Source: Glandiceps talaboti (taxonomy: Eukaryota; Hemichordata; Enteropneusta; Spengelidae). Taken from it: DNA of 64,000 nt. This document shows, piece after piece, positions 50,005 through 61,900 of the stretch. The position numbers and the translations under genes were made by a program. Every line of letters starts with the position of its first letter. Position 1 is the first letter of the stretch. A model generated the notes under the pieces. That model did no database searches. It worked only from the letters and a program-made list of their open reading frames with translations, and had not been told where the DNA came from. The stretch is taken from NCBI RefSeq assembly GCF_964340395.1, contig NC_135566.1:19212297-19276296 (forward strand). The letters run 5' to 3'.

Positions 50005-50097
50005 CATAGACTGTGTAAGATACGTTGTGATGTTCCGCCCTCACCGGCCTACTCTCACACGTGTGAGGGCACCCTATCATGTTGTACCTTACAGACT
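50005..50097. mobile_element. MITE, AGACTGTAAGATACG family, copy 2
   Basis: The ends agactgtgtaagatacgttg and complement of gttgtaccttacagact match copy 1 at 13,844. AAGGTAAA flanks both sides (49,997-50,004; 50,098-50,105). An inner gtgagggc repeat is conserved. Confidence 0.8.
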
Positions 50098-50329
50098 AAG
50101 GTAAATGGTGAACCAAAACATAAATGATGTGCCCTTCAGGCAAATGATGCAATATAAAAGTGATACATATATAGGGTTAAGTTATATAGGGGTACCATAT
50201 ATGTCTCCGTGTGTATAATGAGCAGAGATATAAGAGGAAAATAACACATATGAAAGTAAAGGACACATACCAGACTGTATCACATTCAATCAAGGACAGA
50301 ATATTGTTGTTATTCCTTCTGATTCTCAG

Positions 50330-50900
50330 AGTTGATTCATTAACAGACAAAGAAAAATCGCCCCAAGTTCTTGATTGTCAATGAGACAGAACTAAAAATC
50401 GAACCAAATTCTTACTGTCTATTTAATTATTAAACAGACAGAAAGAAAAATCGGTCTATTTCCGTTCCGTCTGATAAGATTAGGAAGAGACATGGAGGGG
50501 GGGGGGGTAGATCTTCTTTCTGTCTGCTTGTTCGGGTTGATTGTCAACGAAACACGCAGAATGAAAAAGAATGGTTCAAATTCTATCGGCTTGATTATCA
50601 AACTGGAAGACCATTTTAGTTTTGTCTATTTGATTGTCAGAGAGACGGAAAGAAAAATCGCGCATTTTCGTTCTGTCTGATTGGATGAGAAGAAACAGTT
50701 GGTCTTTCTGTCTGATTGTTCTGGTTGACTATCCAGTTGCAGACAGAGAGAATAATTTGCCCAAATTCTATATATTTGATTATGAAACCTCTACTTGTTC
50801 GGGTTGATTATCAAACAGAAAGAAAATGTGGTCAAAATTGAAGTTTGTTTTTGCGGTCGATTATCAATTTATAGACAAAGAGTAAAAGGGATCCATATTC
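50330..50900. repeat. diverged tandem repeat with 'gattatcaaacagacagaaag' core
   Basis: The phrase 'gatt(a/g)tcaa..agacagaaagaaaaatcg..caaattct' recurs about nine times (e.g. 50,371, 50,424, 50,540, 50,631, 50,728, 50,805, 50,860). Spacing is irregular, roughly 50-110 bp. No gene. Confidence 0.6.
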
Positions 50901-51094
50901 TTTCATTTTGCTCCAAATTGCAAGCTGTAGCTGCCATTCTGAATGCAATAAACTACAGGACACTTACATGCACTGCAGAATGACACAAACTTTAGCAAAA
51001 CGAAATACAAAAAATGTATATGTATACTATTACATAGACTCTCTCAACAGTCCTCGGAGCTTCGCATATGGCTGAAACTTTGGTTGAATTGTAT

Positions 51095-53520
51095 GTACTG
51101 ACTACTGCATAATCGTACTCGAATATCCCTGTACTGTACGCCCTCATCCATCACATAGGGCTAACCTTTCGTTGTTTTGCAGTACTGTAGCCTGTGGGGG
51201 GGGGGCAAGGTTGGCAGCTGTTCCCCTGAGATTTTGGAAAAACAAGAAAAAAAACGACTTTTTGAATACATAGCTATGTTATTAAAATCGTTATTTACGT
51301 GACGATTCCTTGCACATGCGCGATTTAAATTGATGGTTCACTAAAGTCAAAAGTGACTGTACACTGACTTCTAGCTAAAATGTATCTTATATCTCTAATG
51401 TATGCTGCCTTAACTTCGAATAAAAATGTGTCCAGTTAAAAATTGTAACTTTTTGCAGTATAGCAAATTAAAAATTCTTTGTGCGGGAAAGTACAAAAGA
51501 AGTGCGCACATGCACTGTGCATTTTCTGCGAGGAACAGTTGTCTATGAAGTCTTTCATTTGAAGATAGCAAGTCGCAATAATATCACAGATTGAAACTCG
51601 AAAAAAAGACAGAAAAAGTCGTTCATCGTGAGGTCGCCTGCTGCATGCAGTGACTCCGAAGATGCACTCTACCTCATTTACATCTTGTTCCTAAGCTTAT
51701 ATTAAAACATATACTGATAAATTGGCAGATCTCTTTTTGGAATATTTGGTGGCCCTAAAAAACTATTAAACTGGGTACGCAGTTTAAGATCCACTTTCAA
51801 TAATTGTGTTCAACGTTGTCTTTGGTTAAAATGTTGTTTGATATAATTATCTCATCGCACTGACACTAGCGTTATTACGCAATTCATTTTGAAGCGACAA
51901 TTTGTAAACAGAGCTGTACTTTCGACATCAAAATCCAAATTTCAATTATTTCCATTATAATGATAAGGACAAGGAGAATTCATTGAGTTCACCTTGGGTT
52001 CCGACATAAAGGAGGGCCATAAATGTATAGGGAGTAGGTAAAGAAAATGATTATTTTGTTACTTATTTGAGAAAGCACTATCCGGTATTTTTTCAATTAT
52101 TTAAAAGTGTTTTTTTTTACTATGAATGTGACATCTTTTCGGCAACTACTTTGAAAGATACGACATTAGGCCAGGAAAAATGAAAAAGCTGTTCAACCTA
52201 CCCATATATATTTTTTTGGTGATGGGCAATATATCCTCATGCGGGCTTCACATCTAAATCTGTTTCAAAATAAAGTATATTTCTTTATATTTCTGAATAG
52301 TATATGTAACAATATACATTTGAGTCTATATCCAAGTTATATAATATCTTATACAGTGGTTTACTTGGCTCTGATGATGCATACAAGCATGAATTGAGAT
52401 TAAATTAAGCTGCTGCATATCCAATGTGCACTAAAAAGAATTGAGCAAAGGTTTATGCCCATGGGAGTGGGCTGAACAGTCATTGGTCCATCAAAAGTCT
52501 GAAAGTCTTGAAATGTTTTCCTCTTTATTCGGGATTTTGGAACCAACTTAAACTTCAGGAGAAGTCATTTACCAAGTGCACATCCGCAAAATATCTTTCA
52601 GCTTTGCCACAACAAAACACACTTCCAGATAATATGTAATGCGTAGCATAATTGTTCCAATTGTGATATTTTATTACCATATTCAAGCATTGTATGTAAG
52701 ACTTTAAATTATGTCTATGGTTTGATATTTTATGCCTCTAAATGGCCTCCTACACTGTCTTATTTTCATTTTTTTCACCGTTGGAGTTGTCTCCTTCCAA
52801 TCAGTAGCAAGCAAGGTGATAATAGTCTTTCTCCCAAAACAAGATGATATGGAAGGTGGCTGGCTGGCTAAGTACCTCCCTGTATAGGTTAGAACTAATT
52901 AGAGACATCTCCTTATGCATGTGAAATCCACATCCTGTGTAAAGTAATCACGTTCGAAGTATTATTGTAGTTGGCTATCACTATTATTTTAAAGCATCAT
53001 TGTACCATATAATTTTATATCTCCACTGTAGTGTAGGTGACAGAAGGGGTGGCTCAAATAATGCTCGAGTTTCATTTGGGCGGGCTTAACATTTTTTGAG
53101 AAGAGAGAGTGAAAGGAGCTGCAACGTGATGTGTTTAACTGTGAATCGTTGTGTACATTTCCTAACTGTACGTAGCTATGCTGACAATTGCAAGAGATAG
53201 TATCAAGATGACTGAATAAGTTCTATCTAAACTCGACCTGAAATATTGCTTTATTTTATCCTTGTCAAGCATTGTGAAAAATGAAATCTACATATCTACC
53301 CAATGTGATTGGTTAGCTTGCCCGTTGACCAGATTTTTATTTTCTCTGGCCTTACATATGATATTTAATTGCGTACGCTAAAATATATATTATGTTAATT
53401 GTATGCAAATGTACGTAAATTAGCCACTTTTCTAAATTTAAATGCATGATTGCACCAAGACAAAGTCCTGCCGCCCCCCCCCCCCCCCGGCAATTTGGTC
53501 AGGCTACGGCCCTGGTTATG
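51095..53520 (+). repeat. 2.4 kb tandem duplication, copy A
   Basis: It starts near ataatcgtactcgaatatcc and ends near ggtcaggctacggccctgg. It matches 53,535-55,910 in order: cgccctcatccatcac; gaataaaaatgtgtccagtt; gtgcgcacatgcactgtgc; ttggaatatttggtggccct; caactactttgaaagatacg; aagacaaagtcctgcc. Copies differ by indels of tens to about 200 bp. No coding frame is conserved between them. Confidence 0.85.
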
Positions 53521-53534
53521 AATGTACTGACATC

Positions 53535-55910
53535 TGCATAATTGTACTCGAATATCCCTGTACTGTACGCCCTCATCCATCACATAGGGCTAACCTTTCG
53601 TTGATGTATTAGTGTGACGATCCATGCTACAACGCGAAGCCCGAGCTTCGAGTTAACATGGAGCAGAAAATAATACATAATGGACATTTTTTCACCAGGA
53701 GCCAGAGAGCGTGACAGGTTTGTCTGATTGAATTGATGTATACATCAATGGGTAAACCCAACCACGATCTGCAAAACCGTGTCTCACTTTTTGCGTCACT
53801 GGTCTGGTTGCCTAGTTACGATGAATATCAATTATCATTGTTTGTTTACATAAGGTGTCTGAAGTAGTTTGGTCACAGAATGAGAACGAGTTGTGAAAAC
53901 CAAAATCTGAGACACGGTTTTTGAGAATGTATCATACAAAGGGTCTGTGTAAATGTTCAGCTTAATTGGCGCCCATCTAATATATGAACTAAAGTGGGTG
54001 TACACTGCTGATTCCTGGCTAATATGTATCTTATATCGCTATTGTACTCTGGCTTAACTTTGAATAAAAATGTGTCCAATTAAAAATTGTAACTTTTGCA
54101 GCAAATTTAACATTCTTTGTGCGGGGAAAGTACAAAAGAAGTGCGCACATGCACTGTGCGAGTAATAGTAGTCTTGAAAGTCTCCTTCATTTGAAGATAG
54201 CAAGTCGCGTCAGCGAGTGAAACTAAATAAAAGACGGAAAAGTCGTTCAACGTGAGGCTAGGTCGCCTGCTATGCTGCATGCAGTGACTCCGAAGATGCG
54301 CTCGATTTCATTTACATCTTGTTCCTTCTCATAAACATTTCATACTGATAAAACGGCAGATCTCTTTTTGGAATATTTGGTGGCCCTAAAAAACCATTAA
54401 ACTAGGTATGCAGTTTAAGATCCACTATTTGAAGATATTTCTTTCAATAATTGTGTTCGACGTTGTCTCTGGTTAAAATGTTGTTTGATTTTATACTAGT
54501 AATCTCATTGCACACTGACACTAGCGTTATTCCGCAATTCATTTTGAAGCGACAATTTGCTATGGAAAGAATGGCCTTGAATTTGTAAACCTTCGACATC
54601 AAAATCCAAACTTCTATTTCCATTATAATGATAATGACAAGGAGAATTCGCTGAGTTCACCTTGGGTTCCGACACAAACGAGGCCATAACAGTTTTGAGA
54701 GTTGCGTAAAGAAAATGGTTATTTTGTTGTGTTACTTATTTGAGAAAGCGCCATCCATTTTTTTTACTTTGAATGTGACATCTTTTCGGCAACTACTTTG
54801 AAAGATACGACATTAGGCCAGAAAAAATGAAAAAGCTGTTCAACCTACCCATATATTTTTTTCTGGTGATGGGCCATATATCCTCATGCGAGCTTTGCAT
54901 TTTTTTTCAAAATTAAGGATATTTCTTTATATTTTCTGAATAGTACATGTAACAATATACATTTGAGTCTATTCCAAATAATATAATATCTTATACGGTG
55001 GTTTACTTGGCTCTGATGTTGCATACAAGCATGAATTGAGATTAAATATCCAATGTGCACTAAAAAGAATTGAACAAAAGTTTACGACCATTGGGCCATC
55101 AAAAGTCTGAAAGTCTTGATATGTTTTGCTCTTTTTCGGGATTTTTTGGAACCAAATTAAACTTTAGGAGAAGTCATCTACCATGTGCACAACCACATAA
55201 TATCTTTCAGCTTTGCCACAACAAAATACACTTCCAAATAATATGTAGTGCATAGCATAATTGTTTAGTATTTTATTTATTTTTTATTTTATTTATGTCT
55301 ATGGTTTGATATTTTATGCTTCTAAATGGCCCCTTTACTGTCTTATTTTCAATTTGTTTCACCTTTGGAGTTGTCTCCTTCCCATGTATCATTGTACCAT
55401 ATGATTTTATATCTCCACTGTAGTGTAGGTGACATAAGGGGTGGCTAAAATAATGCTTGAGTTTCATTTGGCAGGGCTTAACATTTTTTGAGAAGAGAGG
55501 GTGCGAGGAACAACACCATTTGTTTAACCGTAAATTGTGTACATTTCCTAACTATAGCTATGCAGACAAATTGCATGAGATAGTATCAAGATGACTGAAT
55601 AACTTCTATCTAAACTCGACCTGAAATATTTTGCTATCATTATATACGGTTTGTGTTATCCTTGTCAAGCATTGTGAAAAAATGAAATCGACCTACTTAC
55701 CCAATGTGATTGGTTAGCTTACCCGTTGACCAGCATTTTTTATTATTTCTGACCTTACATATGATATTTAATTGCGTATGCTAAAATATATAATATGTAA
55801 ATTGCATTCAAATTTATGTAACTTAGCACTTTTCTAAATTTTAAATGAAAGATTGCACCAAGACAAAGTTCTGCCCCCTTGGCAATTTGGTCAGGCTACG
55901 GCCCTGCTTG
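53535..55910 (+). repeat. 2.4 kb tandem duplication, copy B
   Basis: The direct copy of 51,095-53,520, slightly rearranged. It has an added segment near 53,640-53,990 (containing ccaaccacgatctgc) and lacks a piece near 52,780-52,980 of copy A. It ends at the same ggtcaggctacggccctg word. Confidence 0.85.
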
Positions 55911-57203
55911 TCTGTGACCTCTAACCTAGACTCAGTTAACAGTCTCACTCACGTTATTTCTCAATATCAACTCTAGGAATACCTGTGGGATAACTAGTAT
56001 TATGAAATGATAAATATAACAATGCTTTGGTTCCGCTTACAGGGATCTGTTTTCAAAAAAACCCACAAAACTTGGTTTGCACATACCCGTTAAATTGCAT
56101 TAAAACCACGAACTGAACTGTAATGTTTTGTTTTTTGTTTTGCTTTTGTTTTTTTAATGAAGTGCACCACCAACGGCGATTCGTGCAACAACTAATGTCC
56201 ATGACCTAGCCAACTATAGTTACGTGTAGTTCAGTGTCACGACCTTGTCCAGTGACTTTCCGTGACCGATTCGATTGACATATATCTAAACATCTTACTA
56301 ATATAACAAAGTATCTGAATTTTACATTTCCAAGACTAACTCTATACTTTACCATTATACAATGATCTTTTGAGAACAAACACTTCCCATGAATAACGAC
56401 TATGCCATTTCCAATGTTTTCTGCTTATACAATGTACATGTTTCACTTTGTTTTTAAAGGAAGCTCTCCATATAGTACTAGCACCAGACATATTGATAGG
56501 CATATTTTCAATTGTTGTAGAAGAAGCATTCAAAGTATGTGATATTTTTTATATTATTCCCAGTAATTCCTTATTTATATGCTTTGAAATGTATTTCCAA
56601 AAAACCCACTTGTATTACAAGAATTTTAAACGCTGCATTTCAACCAAACGTGCACAAAATTGAAAATAATGTAACGTCTAGTATGAATTACTTTTAAGTA
56701 AAATTTGCTGTTACTAAAATTAATATGCTTTTCAATGGAGAGTAATCACAAACTAGGATGGTCAACATTAGTTCAGGAGTTTACTTTTAAACTTTTTGTC
56801 ACATCCATTCCAGTAAATGGTCCTTTGGTCATCGTCCTTTCTTTGGCCAAAACAGAGGGCAAATCTATTTAATCCTAGACCAGAGAATTTCTAGTATGCT
56901 GGTGTTACTACCTCACGACGTTCTCCATAACATATTGGTATGGAGAGCGACTTGAAATAGTAACAGCAACACAAGTATCTGGACTATTCTTGTCCTTAAT
57001 TTCCCTCTTTACACTTGATAAGTTTGCTTTGGAAAGATTCTGCAGGAAAGTTTATTTTTACACCACTTTCCCCTTTTTTCAAGATATATTTTCCATGTCG
57101 AAGTGAGCAATCAGGGGGCTATAACAACGCATTCGCAATCAAGCATTGGGTGTGTGTATGTGAACTTGCCACCCCCACTCCCTCCAAAAAATTAAAATAA
57201 ATT
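55911..57203. other. unassigned sequence between repeat B and repeat R
   Basis: The only exon-like piece is at 56,459-56,533 (ttttaaag before, gtatgtg after; 25 hydrophobic codons starting E-A-L-H-I-V). It has no recognisable homology to serine protease exons, so I leave it uncalled. Confidence 0.3.
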
Positions 57204-58010
57204 GGATATGTATGGCAACTCAAAAAAGGCCACAAAGAATTGCTTGGCAGCGACGACACCCCTAGCACTGACTAGATAATATGGACGTTAGACTATAAGA
57301 AATAGTCTAACGTTCAGGGGACCTTTTTGCCAGACTTGCCATATCATAACCTGCAGCTGTTTACAATGCTCACAGTAAATTCCATTTAGTCTTGAAGGAT
57401 GAGAATTTAAATGAATTATACCGTAAGTTATCTTTACATATAATGACCAACTGAAAGGACTATTGTCTGGCTTTTGTGGCTGTCATTCAAGACAATGTCT
57501 ATTACATCTACAAGATATCAAGCGTACATCACCTATACCTGATGGCAAAGAGTGGTAAGTGTCATCTATAAGTTACTTACTTTTTGTTATTCTCCTACAT
57601 TCGATGTGCGATGATGGATGCAAAATAACTGTTTTATACATGCTAACATAAGTGACATATATCAATGTAAATTAAGCATGTGTGAGAGTAAATAACACAC
57701 ACGTAAGGGCAAATGGCTCGCATATGAAAATGAATAACACACATAAGGCAAGTAATGCACTATGAATATAAATGATGCACACACAAAGGCAAATGATGAA
57801 AAATTGAAAATAAGTTACACATGCATGGTGCATCATAAAAATAAATGACACAAGATAACTGATGTACCTAGTATCAAATTATACACAAGACAAATGATGT
57901 GCCATGTAAAAAAATGACACAAGGCAAATGATGCATATGATAAAGTAAATGATGTAATATGAAAATAAATGACCCGCATTAAGGTAAATGTAGACTGTAA
58001 GATATGTTGT
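57204..58010 (+). repeat. direct repeat R, right copy
   Basis: It matches 49,225-50,025, including the stem-loop and the 'aaatgatgcacac' field. It enters the same MITE (tagactgtaagatatgttg) but is cut after about 20 bp, where a GT/GC microsatellite begins. Confidence 0.85.
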
Positions 58011-58068
58011 ACGTACGTGCGTGCGTGCGTGCGTGCGTGCGCGTGCGCGCGCGTGTGTGTGTGTGTGT

Positions 58069-58118
<50 letters not shown>

Positions 58119-58127
58119 GAGTGTGTG
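58011..58127. repeat. (CG/GT)n microsatellite
   Basis: A tract of about 115 bp running from GTGC repeats through GCGC to pure GT. It appears to have grown from, or replaced, the rest of the MITE in repeat R. Confidence 0.95.
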
Positions 58128-58803
58128 GTATGTGGGAATTAAATAAACACCCTTTCGCTTTCAAATCGAAAGGTAAAACGTCAAATCTGGTAAAGTATAC
58201 GTACTCGAATACAGTCTTGATCAGACGTGAATTCCCAACAATCGCTAATACAACGGAACACATGCAGAATCTAATACACAATAAAAATGTATTCTGGTCT
58301 AAGACCAATATAAAGAAACCGTACAATGAATATACACTTTGGGATGGCGCGTCTACCCGACATCACCTCCGAATTTTAATGTTATTTTTGAAAGGGGAAA
58401 ACTGTTACATATCGATCTATGCTCTATTTTAACATGTAAGCTTATAGCATTCGTTCTGAACAGTAGATGATTAAATGGATACCAAGGACCTGTTGAACGC
58501 AATAAATATCATGTGCCAGACCGAATATTAGATAGCTAATATTAAAAAACAAACAAACCATAATTATATTTCCGCATGAAAAATTGGGGTGAACTGTGTA
58601 CTAGGTGTAGACGCCCGAGAGACTGAACTCTGTTCAGCTTGCACATATAAAGGTGCATCTAATTAGCATATAAGCCATCACAGATGTAACTATCGTTTCC
58701 GAATGGACGTCAACAACAAGAAAACATTTCTGCTCTAATTCGCTTCGCTCAAACGAGCCGAAATTTCAAATCTTTTCCTGTATCTAACCTTTCTTCTTTC
58801 TAG

Positions 58804-58959
58804 GGAGACAGCGGTGGTCCATTGGTGTGCTACATGGACGACTACAAGTGGTATCTTGCAGGGGTGGTCAGCTGGGGTGTAGGATGTGCAAGGCCTTACA
58901 AACCAGGCGTGTATGCAAGGGTAACGTCCTTTCGTAACTGGATTGACAACAATATGTAA
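58804..58959 (+). CDS. trypsin-like (S1) serine protease, last exon
   Basis: After the acceptor ttcttctttctag, the exon encodes 51 residues beginning GDSGGPLVC and ending W-I-D-N-N-M-stop. The catalytic Ser195 is codon 3. W215-G216 (VVSWG), Cys220 (GVGCARP) and G226 (KPGVYARV) fit a trypsin-like S1 pocket. Cys201 and Cys220 would pair with cysteines encoded upstream. The junction just before GDSGGP in phase 0 is the usual last intron of trypsin-type genes. His57, Asp102 and Asp189 must lie on upstream exons, which I could not find in the preceding repeat-rich 10 kb. They may be beyond repeats, missed, or lost. The enzyme class is secure. Whether it is a digestive, mosaic or membrane-bound protease, or a stranded relic, is not. 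Confidence 0.85.
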   Translation, partial: GDSGGPLVCYMDDYKWYLAGVVSWGVGCARPYKPGVYARVTSFRNWIDNNM

Positions 58960-61900
58960 ATACACAACTTGATAATATTTGGAAAATTATGAAATGATTA
59001 TTTTACCGTCCAGTGATAACATCTCAAATTTTCACCAAGTTATCATACTGCCTCAGCCATTTTTAAAACTGAACTGCACTATTGTAAATATGTAAATTTA
59101 TTTAAATTTAGGCAAAAAGAAAGATTTTAATGGGTTGACTTATTTACCAAGGTTGTGACATGTGGCAAATATTTACGAAACGATGATGAAATTAATGTAA
59201 ATACTTTAACGAGAGAAATATTCTGAAATAATATATTGTAATATTAATTACCTTTATAATACACCACAGTGATATAACATTGTATGAGACTGGTTATCTG
59301 TCCATGCTAGGTGTTTGCTAGTTGACATGATATAGTTTTTCCAAACTGTAAAAAAAGTATAAGTAAAGTAAAAAAAAACACGAATTAATTAGTTATCTTT
59401 ACAGTCTATACATTCGTGTATTTTTAAACCATCTAGAAGTATCCCATTTCATTCGGTTTTGTTGGCTTCCTAAACACGAGTGGTGACAGTAGTGTGCACA
59501 GTCTGTAGGATACCACGCACCTATCAGCACGTTTGCCGATGCATGAGGGCGCCCTATCAAGATGTACCTAACAGAATAGTGTACATAATGACGAATATTT
59601 TAGTATATACCCCGGTAGTGTTGGCACAGTTCTCTCAAGTGCATGAGGAATACTTCATTGATTGCTTTATTGAAAACTGAATGCATGTGCTTGCATTATT
59701 TTGCCAAAAATTGGAGGTAAGACAAGAACAGTACATTGTAGTTCAATAACTAAGCATATCTTGATTGGAGAAAATATATCTTAATCTTACAGCCAATATG
59801 TGTATGTACAATAGATGTGACGTATTGTCTATTGAAGCGCCACCAACGGCTGCATTTTACAGTTAGTTTTGGCAAGTAATATTATTGTTGACTAAGAGAG
59901 TCGTTGATGGCGCTCATACAATCTACTCTTCTCCAGCAGCGACGATAGTATTTTGTCTTTAGCTTTCAACTAAGTAATCTGATAACATTTAAAGGTTCAT
60001 AATTTAATTAAGTGCCGTTCGTGATGTATTTTGACAGTGAAGTAATTCCTGTGATGTCATGTTGCCTTTAATACTATTTATATTGGTATGCCTTCCGAAC
60101 AAGGAGAAAGCTCAGGGAATGTTGTAACCTACGGAAATGAAATAATAGTTTGATTGGTCTGGTGCAATTCCATAACCTTTATATATGTGAGACAGAAAAG
60201 CAAACAAATCATTACAAACCTGTAGGCAATCCACAGGCTCTCCACAGAGGGTCTATGGGCAATCCGAGTGATATATTCGTTATTAAGGAAATACTCACTT
60301 TTCCTCTATTTTGTTTGTTTTACTATTACACGTCTACTGTGTTTGAACTTTAGTCTTCAATAGTGTCTGTCGAGTGATGGCGTGTTTTCACAAGTAATAT
60401 ACCTACCTGCCAGGTGATCATGGCATAACACATACCTTGTATTCAGGCATAATATAAATGATATTAATAGCAATATGGAAGTACGCTGAAATTACACGGT
60501 GGATTGTATGTACCATATTTTATTCTTAATAATATCACAGGAATTTTATTGGTGCTGCGTATATCACAAAGCGCAACAACCCTAGTTATGTTCACCACCG
60601 AGAGGTTCTACTTATATTCAGTCAGAAACTTAGCCACTGTACTAATACTATAGCTGGCTGGATGGAACTGGCAAGCTTTCTCTGTGGAGAGGACACTCGC
60701 CAGAGGTCGAGCGACCGCCCGTTCATCCTGCAACGGAAGCTACCTGAAATTTGGACAGCAGTGTTAAGGGTCAAGGCTATGACAAGTACAATGTATAGAA
60801 GAATTCAATGTATTATTATTGTATATTAAGGGATAGTATTTCAGTATTTATGTTACTTGTCCTTCACACGCATACCAAAAAATAACATTGACTACCACCA
60901 TTCAGTATTATGGGTTTCCCCTTTTACTATATATTGTCAGATAAAACTGCCATGAAATGGAAAGCATGTATATGAATTTATCAATTACTGAAATAAAAAT
61001 TAAAAAATTCTGGCTATATATTATGAATGTTGCATATCAACATATTAGGACTAGGTATGTTTAATTTAAGTATGTATGAAATATTTAAAACCATATTTAC
61101 AAATAAAACCAAAGATATTAATGACTTTTAATTGAAATATTTGAGTGAATAGATATTTTCATGACATTCGACGACTCCTTACTACGGGTTAATCCCTTTG
61201 CAAGCCACTTCCCACCAAAACTAGATATTTGAGGAGCGAAGGAATGTATACAGCGTCCTCTATTGACAGAACCTGAAGTAAACTATCTCCGTATAAATTG
61301 CTATAGGTCATGTAGCACAGTTTTTATCTTTTAGTAATTGTTTGTAATCACTAACTTTCATTATCAGTTCTGGACTATTCATATGGCACACATTGTGGCC
61401 GTTCCTTTTTTATTGTCCCTATGATACAAACTGACAAGTATTACTTTAAGCGATGAATTCAGCCAAGAGACACTCAAATTTGTTTTTAAAGAATTGTAAA
61501 TATTTATTAGCGTGAATGTTGTACATTTTAGTACATGAAATGCATGGATATATGTTGTGTGATTATATTCAAATAATGGTGTGAGCAAACATCATTCATA
61601 TGTATATTTTGATTGCATATTATATTGTTTGTAATATATTTACATTGATGGAGTTTTGTACTGCAATAAATCAGTTTTTGATATTCAATTTAATTAGACA
61701 TTTAGTTGGGTTTTCAGAGTATGTCTGTGTTGATGTATAATTAATTTTCTTTGGTAAGTATGCACGTAATTAGGGTGTCTATGTGAAAAGCAAAACTGCT
61801 TTTTCCCACTTAAGTTATGAGCATATCTTTGGTAATCCCTAGTTTGCTGCCATATTTCCTTTTTAGTCTCCTGCAGCTGGTAATAAGAGAAGGGCATATA

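Larger units (their letters stand above)
49225..50170 (+). repeat. direct repeat R, left copy
   Basis: It begins ttggatatgtatggcaactc and runs through a stem-loop (aacgttagact/agtctaacgtt), 'cattcgatgtgcgatgatg' and a degenerate 'aaatgatgcacac' field. It matches 57,204-58,010 nearly base for base. It holds a MITE at 50,005-50,097. No open frame of note. Confidence 0.85.

Noticed and set aside
56459-56533. Possible protease exon (E-A-L-H-I-V-L-A-P..)
   Set aside because: It has passable splice sites, but no cysteine, no known S1 motif and an unusually hydrophobic tail; homology is not supported.
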